Part shown: positions 24,955 to 32,991 of the stretch, piece after piece
Position numbering within the stretch: position 1 is the stretch's first letter
How the letters are laid out: each line of letters starts with the position of its first letter
NCBI GenBank assembly: GCA_903840265.1
Contig: CAIMFH010000137.1
Location: 1 to 52,709, forward strand
From: an uncultured Schlesneria sp.
Lineage (GTDB): Bacteria; Planctomycetota; Planctomycetia; Planctomycetales; Planctomycetaceae
DNA length: 52,709 bases
Reading direction: 5' to 3'
Notes under the pieces: generated by a model
What the model was told of the DNA's origin: nothing
The model's database searches: none
The model's input: the letters and a program-made list of their open reading frames with translations, nothing else
Program-made: the position numbers and the translations under genes

Positions 24955-26436
24955 TTGCGTTTGCCGCGAAATGAGAATGCTGTGTGGTCTTTAACCGGTG
25001 CAAAGCGGGCGATTATTGTCGCCAGCTGCCTGGCTGCCGCCTATACCCAACTGACGACATCGCCCGCCACGATCCGTTATGCGCGATCCATCGGCGCGAA
25101 TGAACTGCACATCGGGATCCTCAGCGCGCTGCCGACCCTGATGCTGTTTATGCAGTTCATCTCGGGAGTGGTCGTCAATCATCTTCGCTATCGACGGCGG
25201 CTGTGGTTCTGGTCGGCGATGGTCCATCGACTTTTGCTGCTGCCAACCGCACTCGGTCCATTCCTGATTAAAGACATGCCGCCCGAGTTCTGGGTAATGA
25301 CGTTGCTGGTCACGACTGCCTTGAACCAGGCGCTGCTGCATTTCAGCTCGCCCCTCTGGCTGAGCTGGATGGGGGACTACCTGCCCCATGAAGGCTTGAG
25401 TCATTACTGGGGAAGCCGGCAATTCTGGATGCAGATCACGGCCGCGGGATCATTGGCGGCGGCCGCATTCTTGATCCTGAAGAGCGACCTGGGAATTGAA
25501 TCCGGCTATGCCGTGTTGACCTGCATTGGCACCCTGTGCGGGGTCATCGATCTGACGTTGTTTCATCGGATCGTTGAGCCACCCGTCACGCGCATGCCCA
25601 GCCCGCGACTGCGACAGGTGTTCGCCGCTCCATTCCGAAACAAAGATTTCCGCCGCTATATCCGATTTATGTGTTACTGGAACTTCGCGGCGATGGCGGG
25701 AGCTCCGTTTATCAGCTTGTACCTGCTGGAAGAGTGCCAGATGGACCTCTTCCGGGTGTTATTGCTGTGGACGATCAGTTGGATCGGCGGCGCGATGTTC
25801 TCTCGCACGCTGGGTCGTTGGGCTGATGTCTATGGCACCCGGCCAGTGCTCGTGGTCTGCGTCGCGACCAAATCCGCGAACATGCTGGCGCTGCTGCTCA
25901 CACCGCATAACCCGGATATCGCCTTCTGGGTTCTGGCTCCCTTTTTCATGCTGGATGCCGCTCAAAACGCGGGCATCCTGATTGCCAACAACGGCTTTAT
26001 GATTAAGCACTCGCCGACGGAAAATCGGACGATGTACATCGCCGCGACTCAAGCCTTGGCGGGAATCGTCGGTGGGCTGACTTCAATCGCAGCCGGTGGA
26101 ATTATGACGATTCTGGCCGGTCACACCTGGGTGATCGGCGGCTGGTCGATGGGCCACTTTCAGATGATGTTTGCCAGCAGCATCCTGCTGCGATGGCTGG
26201 CTCTGCTGCTCGTGGGAACAGTCCGCGAACCGAACAGCCATGCCACGATGACGCTGGTTGTTGACGTCGTGGAGTCGTTCTCATGGCGAGCGATGTTTCC
26301 CTCTGCAGGATTGTCGCAGAACAGTGACGAATCAGAGCAACCCGCAGCAGAGACAGCCACCGAACCTGACGCAGTGCCATCGCCGAAATTCGCCACCAGC
26401 CGCAAGTCACGTCGGGCCGTTGCCAGGCCTCATTAG
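24955..26436 (+). CDS. MFS permease
   Basis: A 493-aa protein with about 11-12 hydrophobic helices, for example IIVASCLAAAYTQLTTSP, LSALPTLMLFMQFISGVVV, AAGSLAAAAFLIL, VLLLWTISWIGGAMF and SILLRWLALLLVGTV. The loop RTLGRWADVYGTRPVLVV resembles the MFS motif A region (G-x-x-x-D-x-x-G-x-R) in the second half. The substrate is unknown. The frame has an in-frame TGA at 24895 and only TTG 24955 as an upstream start; GTG 24979 is a later option, so the N-terminus is uncertain. The polar C-terminal tail of about 45 residues ends in a basic cluster (SRKSRRAVARPH). It is convergent with purU across a repeat element. Confidence 0.85.
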   Translation: MRLPRNENAVWSLTGAKRAIIVASCLAAAYTQLTTSPATIRYARSIGANELHIGILSALPTLMLFMQFISGVVVNHLRYRRRLWFWSAMVHRLLLLPTALGPFLIKDMPPEFWVMTLLVTTALNQALLHFSSPLWLSWMGDYLPHEGLSHYWGSRQFWMQITAAGSLAAAAFLILKSDLGIESGYAVLTCIGTLCGVIDLTLFHRIVEPPVTRMPSPRLRQVFAAPFRNKDFRRYIRFMCYWNFAAMAGAPFISLYLLEECQMDLFRVLLLWTISWIGGAMFSRTLGRWADVYGTRPVLVVCVATKSANMLALLLTPHNPDIAFWVLAPFFMLDAAQNAGILIANNGFMIKHSPTENRTMYIAATQALAGIVGGLTSIAAGGIMTILAGHTWVIGGWSMGHFQMMFASSILLRWLALLLVGTVREPNSHATMTLVVDVVESFSWRAMFPSAGLSQNSDESEQPAAETATEPDAVPSPKFATSRKSRRAVARPH

Positions 26437-26460
26437 ACCGAAGACGGAGAAGAGAAGAGG

Positions 26461-26623
26461 TAGCCACGGATCGACACAGACGAACACGGATTAAGAGGGT
26501 AAAGAATCAGAAAGGGACTGCCGATCATCGGGAATCCGCGCGTGAACAACGCTAGCCGCATTTGTTTCCGCTGCTAAATTCGGCTGCTCCTAATCCGTGT
26601 TGATGCGTGTCCATCCGTGGCTA
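26461..26623. repeat. MITE-like element with 33-base inverted ends (family F)
   Basis: The left end (26461-26493) starts TAGCCACGGATCGACACAGA and ends AACACGGATTA. The right end (26591-26623) is its complement, starting TAATCCGTGTTGATGCG and ending CCATCCGTGGCTA. By eye about 28 of 33 positions pair. The inner 97 bases have no gene. It sits between the convergent MFS and purU genes. Confidence 0.75.
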
Positions 26624-26632
26624 ATCTCTTGG

Positions 26633-27502
26633 CTATTCCGCAGGCGGATTGCGGCGGATGACTCGATGGAAATGGAGTTCCACTTCGCGATCGACCACGC
26701 GGCGGACTCCTTCGACCAGGCAGCTTGGTTCGTGATCGGATTCGCCTTGCCGCTTGATCTCTTCCAGCGAAGTTCCGGGGAAGACCGTGAACGTGCTCTG
26801 GTGGATGATCTGATTTCCCGCGTCGAGTTCCGGCACGATGAAATGCACTGTCGCACCGTAAGTCAGCATGCGGTGCTGATAGGCGTCTTCGTAGGGACGG
26901 AATCCCGGAAACGGGGGGAGCAGTCCATGATGCAAGTTGATGATTCGGCCGGCAAAACGCCAACAGGTGCTGGCTGGGAGGACTCGCATGTAGCGGGCCA
27001 GCAGGATGTAGTCGACCTGGTAGCGGTCGAAGATCTCGACCATCTGGTCATTGTCAGGTTCCCCCTTCGCATCACCGACGGTGTGCCAGGGAACGTCGAA
27101 CTGTTCGGCCACACCTCGACAGGCGTCGCGGTTGCCTAACATGACGGCGGGAGTCGCGCGCAGGCGTTTGTCGCGGATCGCTCGCAAGACGGCCAAGGCA
27201 GGTTCTGGACGATAGGTGGTGCAGATGGCAAGTCGCGGAGGCTCGGTCTGTTCGTCGCGTGACCATGTGCGAATCGACAGGTTCTTCGCCTTGCCGATGT
27301 CGTGCATTTGCGATCGCAATGTCGCGAGCGGCTTGGAATCGCCTGGCCAGTCGCAGCGCAGCAACATGGCAAAAATCCGCTGGGTATCGTGGTCATACAT
27401 CTGGATTTCGTAGATGTTGGCCCCGGATCCGGTCACATGATGAATGATCGGGTCGGCCAGTCCGTGATTATCCGGACCGACGGCGGTGATGACGACTTGC
27501 AT
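26633..27502 (-). CDS. purU: Formyltetrahydrofolate deformylase
   Basis: A 289-aa enzyme that hydrolyses 10-formyl-THF to THF and formate, balancing the one-carbon pool. An N-terminal ACT-like domain (VVITAVGPDNHGLADPIIHHV) is followed by the formyltransferase-like catalytic domain: YILLARYMRVLP, the active-site strand INLHHGLLPPFPGFRPYEDA, GATVHFIVPELDAGNQII and Q-rich RQGESDHE. The His of INLHH and the Asp of ELDAG match the catalytic residues of the formyltransferase fold. The usual family length is about 280 aa. The start ATG lies at 27502. Co-directional with the ppiC gene but separated by 244 bases and a family A repeat, so probably its own unit. Confidence 0.93.
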   Translation of the reverse strand: MQVVITAVGPDNHGLADPIIHHVTGSGANIYEIQMYDHDTQRIFAMLLRCDWPGDSKPLATLRSQMHDIGKAKNLSIRTWSRDEQTEPPRLAICTTYRPEPALAVLRAIRDKRLRATPAVMLGNRDACRGVAEQFDVPWHTVGDAKGEPDNDQMVEIFDRYQVDYILLARYMRVLPASTCWRFAGRIINLHHGLLPPFPGFRPYEDAYQHRMLTYGATVHFIVPELDAGNQIIHQSTFTVFPGTSLEEIKRQGESDHEPSCLVEGVRRVVDREVELHFHRVIRRNPPAE

Positions 27503-27693
27503 GGTGGGTTAAAGCAACTTGAGTGGCTGGAGTGTTTGCGGGTTCTTTGAACCTGCAGTATATCCACCGACAGAACCCGTCGTCACGCCGTAGTTGCCGT
27601 GAGGCCCGTTTTTCGGCCGATCCCGAATTGGTTACCGCGGGTGTTTTGAACCGGGCTGGGTACCACGCTCAGCTGTCGCGTTGTAGCGTACTG

Positions 27694-27728
27694 CCCACGC
27701 CCTTCACAAAACTTCAGGGACGTGCCAC
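27694..27728. repeat. Family A repeat, copy 4
   Basis: CCCACGCCCTTCACAAAACT then TCAGGGACGTGCCAC, a slightly decayed copy of the unit at 2571-2607 and 6768-6852. It lies just after the ppiC stop, in the purU upstream region. Confidence 0.75.
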
Positions 27729-27746
27729 CCGTATTTGTCTTTCAGC

Positions 27747-29069
27747 CTATTTCGGAGCGATGCTGGGTAGATCGTACTTCGTTTCGATGATCGCTTCAGA
27801 AAATAGCTTCTTGAAGAGCTTTTCAGGGCGCTTCTTGTTCTGCTCGTTCTCCATCTTCTGACGGATCTCATCTTGTACGTCGCCAAATTGTTTTCGCCCG
27901 GCGGCGGCACGCTTTTTGACTCGGACCAATTGAAACTCTTCGGGGGCCTCGTAGACACTGCTGAGCTTGCCGACTGGCATGTCGAACAGCATCTTCTCGA
28001 GTTTCGTGTCCTTCAAACTGCCGACTTCCATTTCTTCGCGGAGCCCACCATCTTTGGATGTCGGACCATCAGAGTACTTTTTGGCGACCACGTCGAACGA
28101 AGTTCCTGAGGAGAGTTCTTCCAGAGCCTCCTGCATCCGTTCTTTTGCTTTTGCCTTCGTCATTGCAGGAGTGACTGAGACCTGGATCTGTTCCCAAGTC
28201 ACATTGGCCGCGACCGCGTAGTCATCCAGATGGGCCTGGTAGTAGGCGAGCAGATCCATCCGGTCGATGTGATCGGGCTTTTCCATCTTCATCGAGACGT
28301 ATTCCATCGCCATTCGCTCGGTCGCGAACTGATCTCTCACGTTCTGAAGCGTCGTTCCCTTTTTGTTCAATTCCAACTCGAGTTCGGTACGAGTGGAGAC
28401 CTTCAATTCACGCTTCAGCTTTTCGACTTCCTTCTCGAACATGGCGTCCAAGTGATCGTTCAACAACTTGACCTGCTCGGTCTTCAGGCTCGATTTCATC
28501 GTCTCGACAAGCAGTCGTCGCTGAATATGGCTCGGCAGATCGCGCTGGACGAACATCTCGCGCACCTTCTCGTATTCCGATGGCGGCACTCGTTTATCTC
28601 GCATGCTCTTGCGCATATCGATCAGATATCCGCTGTAGCGATCGAGCACGTCACCATTCAGAATGGGATAGCCGTTGACCGTTGCAGCAATATTCGAGTT
28701 ATAGATCGCCGTGTCGTCGGTCCAGTCGGCCCAGGGATCTGTGCCTACGGGCGCGATGGCAGCTGTGGCAACTACTTTGGCTTTTTCCGGTGCATCAGTC
28801 TCTGCATCCGCGATCTTGGTCTCGTCGTCACTGTCCTTCGCCAGGTTCGTCACACGATGAGGTGCTTCGATCAAGACGGGGTGGTCGTGCTTTTTCCCCA
28901 TACCTTTCAGCGCATTGCAACCTGACGTTGTCAGTACCATCAGGCTGGCGAGAAGCAGGCAACACCGTATGGCAATACCAAATCTCAAGACACGTCGCCC
29001 GCAGGTGACGAGTTCGCGATGTCCACGTGAGATCTGGAACATGTGAATTGCTTTGGAAACTGATTTCAT
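27747..29069 (-). CDS. PpiC/SurA-type peptidyl-prolyl isomerase lipoprotein
   Basis: About 440 aa. An N-terminal membrane segment ending in the lipobox LTTSGC predicts a lipid-anchored periplasmic protein. A SurA-like N-domain begins AATVNGYPILNGDVLDRY, with long helices (MFEKEVEKLKRELKVS). A parvulin domain follows, with VTWEQIQVSVTPAMTKAKAK, LSSGTSFDVVAKKYSDGPTS, KDGGLREEMEVGSL and FDMPVGKLSSVYEAPEEFQL. Such proteins assist folding of outer-membrane and exported proteins. The start is uncertain: ATG 29069 has a GGAT upstream, while the longest frame starts with TTG 29102; all put over 40 residues before the lipobox, more than usual. It begins 59 bases after mfd and is probably co-transcribed with it. 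Confidence 0.9.
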   Translation of the reverse strand: MKSVSKAIHMFQISRGHRELVTCGRRVLRFGIAIRCCLLLASLMVLTTSGCNALKGMGKKHDHPVLIEAPHRVTNLAKDSDDETKIADAETDAPEKAKVVATAAIAPVGTDPWADWTDDTAIYNSNIAATVNGYPILNGDVLDRYSGYLIDMRKSMRDKRVPPSEYEKVREMFVQRDLPSHIQRRLLVETMKSSLKTEQVKLLNDHLDAMFEKEVEKLKRELKVSTRTELELELNKKGTTLQNVRDQFATERMAMEYVSMKMEKPDHIDRMDLLAYYQAHLDDYAVAANVTWEQIQVSVTPAMTKAKAKERMQEALEELSSGTSFDVVAKKYSDGPTSKDGGLREEMEVGSLKDTKLEKMLFDMPVGKLSSVYEAPEEFQLVRVKKRAAAGRKQFGDVQDEIRQKMENEQNKKRPEKLFKKLFSEAIIETKYDLPSIAPK

Positions 29070-29128
29070 GTTGCGCATCCATGCGAACACACTTCGGCGC
29101 AATTAACAGGAGAAATGGATTTGTAGTT

Positions 29129-32100
29129 TCAGGAGGGACTTGCCTGCAAGGTCTCTTTGATGAGTCGCAGCAAAGCTTTGTTGCCCTTCAAGTTGGGAGG
29201 CAACACCAGACAAGCTTCTTCGGTGTCCAGGATGCGGAGCGGGATCAACGTCAGACGACTCAATTGGGCCATCAGCTTCGGGTTACGATACCCGAGGATT
29301 ACGTAACCCGGCTCCAGATGAATGTCATGGATCTGCCAGCGCAACGCGAGGAGTTGAAGCTCTCGCACCAGGAATAGCTTCTCGGCCGGATCCGGCAGCG
29401 GTCCGAATCGGTCACGAAATTCGGCTTTCAGCTCCGCCAGATCGTCCAGCGACGAGATACTCGACAGCTTGCGGTACATTTCAATCTTTGGGCGTCCCTC
29501 GGGAACATAGTCCAGTGGGAGGAACGCGGAGACGGGCAATGTCACTTCGACGTGCCGATGTTCACGAATCGGCTGTCGCTTCATCGCCCGGACGGCGTTG
29601 TCGAGCAACTGGCAATACAATTCGTAACCGACGGCGGCGATATGGCCGCTTTGTTCGGTCCCCAGAATGTTGCCCGCGCCGCGAATCTCAAGGTCACGCA
29701 TCGCGATTTTGAAACCGGCACCGAGTTCGCTGAATTCTTCGATCGCTTTCATTCGGCGAGAGGCCTGCGGAGTCAACGTCTTGCCATCCTCTAACAGCAA
29801 GTAACAGTAAGCTCGGTGCTTGTAGCGTCCGACGCGGCCTCGCAGTTGGTGCAGATCGGCCAGCCCGTAGTTTCCCGCCTGATGAATAAAGATCGTATTG
29901 GCGTTGGGAATGTCCAGGCCGCTCTCGATAATCGTCGTGGCGACCAGGATGTCGGTTCGCCCCTGGACGAACCCGTGCATCGCGTTCTCCATCGTCGTCT
30001 CGTCCATCTGACCGTGAACGATGTCGATCTTGGCTTCGGGCACGAGTGCATGGATCTTGTCTGCGATCGTTTGGATGTCGTAGATCCGGTTATGCACGAA
30101 ATAGATCTGCCCCGTTCGGTTCAACTCGCGCACGATCGCCGATCGAATCAATTCTCCATCCCAGCGACAGACCCGCGTTTCGACTGCCATACGATCCTGC
30201 GGCGGCGTCTCGAGATTGGAGATGTCGCGGATGCCAACGAGTGACATGTGTAACGTGCGGGGAATCGGTGTTGCCGACAACGTCAGCACGTCGACTTCCA
30301 ACCGCAGATGCTTCAATAGCTCTTTGGTTTCCACTCCAAAGCGTTGCTCTTCGTCGATTACCAGCAGACCCAGGTCTTTGAATTTCACATCCTTGCTGAC
30401 CAGACGGTGGGTTCCAATCACGATGTCGATCGTTCCGTTGGCCAGCCCTTGCAGGACTTCGCGGGTTTCGCTCGCCGATCGAAACCGATTGAGCGACGCG
30501 ATCGACACGGGGAATTCGGCCATCCGTTCGCAAAAGCTGCGAAAATGCTGCTCGCACAAGACCGTTGTCGGGACCAGGATCGCGGCCTGGCGTCCGGCAT
30601 CGACCGCTTTGAACGCGGCTCGCATCGCGACTTCTGTTTTGCCGTAGCCGACATCGCCGCAGATCAGTCGGTCCATCGGACGCGGACGCTGCATGTCCTC
30701 TTTCGCTTCGGCGATCGCTTTTAACTGATCGTCCGTTTCGGTGTACGGAAACTCCGCCTCGAATTCCTCCATCCAGTGGCTGTCTGGCGGGCAGGCCAAT
30801 CCCGGCTTGAGATCGCGGTCGGCCTGCAGCTTCAACATGTCGGCCGCCATGTCCCCGACCGCCTCGGCGACGCGCTTCTTCTTGTTGACCCAACTGGTCC
30901 CGCCAATCTTGGACAGTTCGGGGGCCGCCTTGGCCCCGCCGATGTATTTTTGAACCAGATGAATCAGCGATGTCGGGACGTACATCTTCAGTTCATCGGC
31001 GAATTGGAGAACGAGATTCTCCTCAACTAAATCTCCTTTCTTCTGCACTTCCATCCCGCGAAACCGAGCGATCCCATGCGATAGATGGACCACCAGATCG
31101 CCGATCGCCAAGTCCAGAAAAGTATCGATCACTCGGGATTCGATACGCTTCTTGCGGGGGGCCCGCTGCACTTCTGTTCGCGCGAAGAGTTCATTGTCGC
31201 TTAAAACGACGATCTTCTCGCTGACAAGGCGGAAACCCCGGCTGACGTGACCCACGCACAACCGCACTCGCTGATGAAACGGATGCTCCTTCGGTGCGGA
31301 TGGCTCGGCGGGAGCAGGTACGATCGGTTCCGGTTGCGCGAGCACGGGCGCACTCTTCGCAGCAACGGGGTCCGGCTTGCCTCGCAGAAACCGCTTGAGT
31401 GGCGGACCAGACGGTGGCGGGGGAGGTTGATCCTTCGGTTTGGCCGAACCGGGCGGTCGAGATTCGGGGCCGAGCAAACTGGGGTCGCTGTAGACCTCAG
31501 CCAATAACTCGGTCAGACGCTGCTTGGCACCCTCGTTATGACAGGCGATCAGGACTGATTCATCCTGTTGAACGACGCGTTCGAGTTCCTTGAGTGATTC
31601 TCCTTTCGCACCGCCAAATCGTTCGATCGAGGCTGTTTGCAGGTGAATGGTCTGTTTGCCGTAGCTGCCTGCGACCAGCGGTGCCAGATTCATGTGAGGT
31701 CGAGCAGCACAGCGCTGCATCGTTGATTCCACGCTGAACAGGCCCTTGGGATCGGCGAGGCGATCCAGGTATTGCCGACCTTCTCGAATCATTTCCTCCA
31801 TCTCGATGAACACGACCCACGCGTTTGCCGGCATCGCATCCAGCACATGCTCGCCGTTCGCGACAAGCGGCGATACGCCGGCGACGGGGGCGTCGTCATC
31901 GTGCTTCAAGTCTGACGGCGAGAGGACTGTGATCGCAATCTCGGAGACTGAGGCCACCTTTCGCTGTGACTCCACATCAAATAACCGGATCGATTCGATT
32001 TCGTCGCCGAACAGTTCCACACGGACGGGATCAGACGAATCGGGCGGAAAAATGTCGATGATCCCGCCGTGAATGCTGAACTCGCCAGGGACCTCCAGTG

Positions 32101-32665
32101 CGGTGACTCGCTCGAATCCTCGCTCCACGAGCCACGCGGCCATGTCATCCAAATCCAGATCCTCGCCGACTTTGACCAGGCGCGAGGCAACGACTCGCTG
32201 CGAGCGGCTGGGGACCGGTTGCAGCAGTGCGTTAATGGTCGCGATCACCACTTGCGGCGACGAGTTCGCTTCAAAGCCACGAACGATGCGTAAGCGACTG
32301 CCCAGGATGGGATCAGCGATACTCAATTCTCGCGGCAACGATGGCCAGGCGGGCAAGATGGCGGGAATAATTCGCTGTCCCGGTTCAACTGTAGGCTTTG
32401 ACTTGGATGATGGGATTCCAAACGAGGCGACATCGGCGGCGAAGTCATCCAGTTCCCGCTCTCGTGGCAGAATGACGATGACCGTATTGGGAGCGACTCG
32501 CGTTAGTGCTGCAACGACCAGGGCACTCGATGAACCCCAGGCTCCATCAATCGTGACCGCATCACCCGACTGAAGGCAATCCACCACATCTTTGAAGGCA
32601 GCGGCATTCAGCAGGCGCGGAGCAAGTTCCGCGATTGGTGATGCCACTGTCGTCACGGTCGCCAT
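29129..32665 (-). CDS. mfd: Transcription-repair coupling factor
   Basis: About 1178 aa. Mfd removes RNA polymerase stalled at DNA lesions and recruits UvrA. Visible parts are the UvrB-like N-terminal region (FGIPSSKSKPTVEPGQ, ELFGDEIESIRLFDVESQR), the RNAP-interacting domain (GDLVVHLSHGIARFRGME), the RecG-like translocase with Walker A GDVGYGKTEVAMRA and Walker B DEEQRFGV, motif VI in HQLRGRVGRYKHRAYCYLL, and the C-terminal TRCF domain. Start 32665 (MATVTTVASP) is chosen for the AGAAGG nine bases upstream; the longest frame adds 63 unsupported residues. An unusual Pro/Ala-rich insert of about 60 residues lies near 400-460, in the region before RVRLCVGHVSRGFRLV. Convention and length otherwise fit the family. 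Confidence 0.96.
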   Translation of the reverse strand: MATVTTVASPIAELAPRLLNAAAFKDVVDCLQSGDAVTIDGAWGSSSALVVAALTRVAPNTVIVILPRERELDDFAADVASFGIPSSKSKPTVEPGQRIIPAILPAWPSLPRELSIADPILGSRLRIVRGFEANSSPQVVIATINALLQPVPSRSQRVVASRLVKVGEDLDLDDMAAWLVERGFERVTALEVPGEFSIHGGIIDIFPPDSSDPVRVELFGDEIESIRLFDVESQRKVASVSEIAITVLSPSDLKHDDDAPVAGVSPLVANGEHVLDAMPANAWVVFIEMEEMIREGRQYLDRLADPKGLFSVESTMQRCAARPHMNLAPLVAGSYGKQTIHLQTASIERFGGAKGESLKELERVVQQDESVLIACHNEGAKQRLTELLAEVYSDPSLLGPESRPPGSAKPKDQPPPPPSGPPLKRFLRGKPDPVAAKSAPVLAQPEPIVPAPAEPSAPKEHPFHQRVRLCVGHVSRGFRLVSEKIVVLSDNELFARTEVQRAPRKKRIESRVIDTFLDLAIGDLVVHLSHGIARFRGMEVQKKGDLVEENLVLQFADELKMYVPTSLIHLVQKYIGGAKAAPELSKIGGTSWVNKKKRVAEAVGDMAADMLKLQADRDLKPGLACPPDSHWMEEFEAEFPYTETDDQLKAIAEAKEDMQRPRPMDRLICGDVGYGKTEVAMRAAFKAVDAGRQAAILVPTTVLCEQHFRSFCERMAEFPVSIASLNRFRSASETREVLQGLANGTIDIVIGTHRLVSKDVKFKDLGLLVIDEEQRFGVETKELLKHLRLEVDVLTLSATPIPRTLHMSLVGIRDISNLETPPQDRMAVETRVCRWDGELIRSAIVRELNRTGQIYFVHNRIYDIQTIADKIHALVPEAKIDIVHGQMDETTMENAMHGFVQGRTDILVATTIIESGLDIPNANTIFIHQAGNYGLADLHQLRGRVGRYKHRAYCYLLLEDGKTLTPQASRRMKAIEEFSELGAGFKIAMRDLEIRGAGNILGTEQSGHIAAVGYELYCQLLDNAVRAMKRQPIREHRHVEVTLPVSAFLPLDYVPEGRPKIEMYRKLSSISSLDDLAELKAEFRDRFGPLPDPAEKLFLVRELQLLALRWQIHDIHLEPGYVILGYRNPKLMAQLSRLTLIPLRILDTEEACLVLPPNLKGNKALLRLIKETLQASPS

Positions 32666-32991
32666 CGTGCATTGCCTTCTTGCGTGATGTGGAAAGGAAT
32701 TCGGTCGGATACGCGCAAACAAGCACACTCCGTCCAGTGCCAACAGGTGGCTCAGCGGGTGTGCGTCAATTCGAGTTGCACGGATTCTATCGCACTTAGT
32801 GATCCGGCCAAGCGTCAGCTGCGTAATATGAGGGGGCAGCAAGTCCGGTCGCATTTCGCGAACTTGCCGAAATCTGCTACTGGACGGCGGAACACCCGCT
32901 GGCTAGAACTGAAGAGACGGATGAAACGCACTGCCAAGAGTGAAAGTATCTCTTGGCAGAGCGATCGCAATTAGACTCAGGAGATTCGCAA
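32666..32991. other. Divergent mfd/sppA intergenic region
   Basis: Holds the promoters of both genes, none clear by eye, and the perfect dyad at 32931-32959. No coding frame is supported. Confidence 0.5.
32931..32959 (+). promoter_or_regulatory. Perfect 10-bp dyad in the sppA leader
   Basis: CTGCCAAGAG-TGAAAGTAT-CTCTTGGCAG is a perfect 10-bp inverted repeat with a 9-base spacer, ending 32 bases before the sppA ATG. It could be an operator for a dimeric regulator or an mRNA leader hairpin. No T-run follows, so a terminator is unlikely. Confidence 0.6.
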
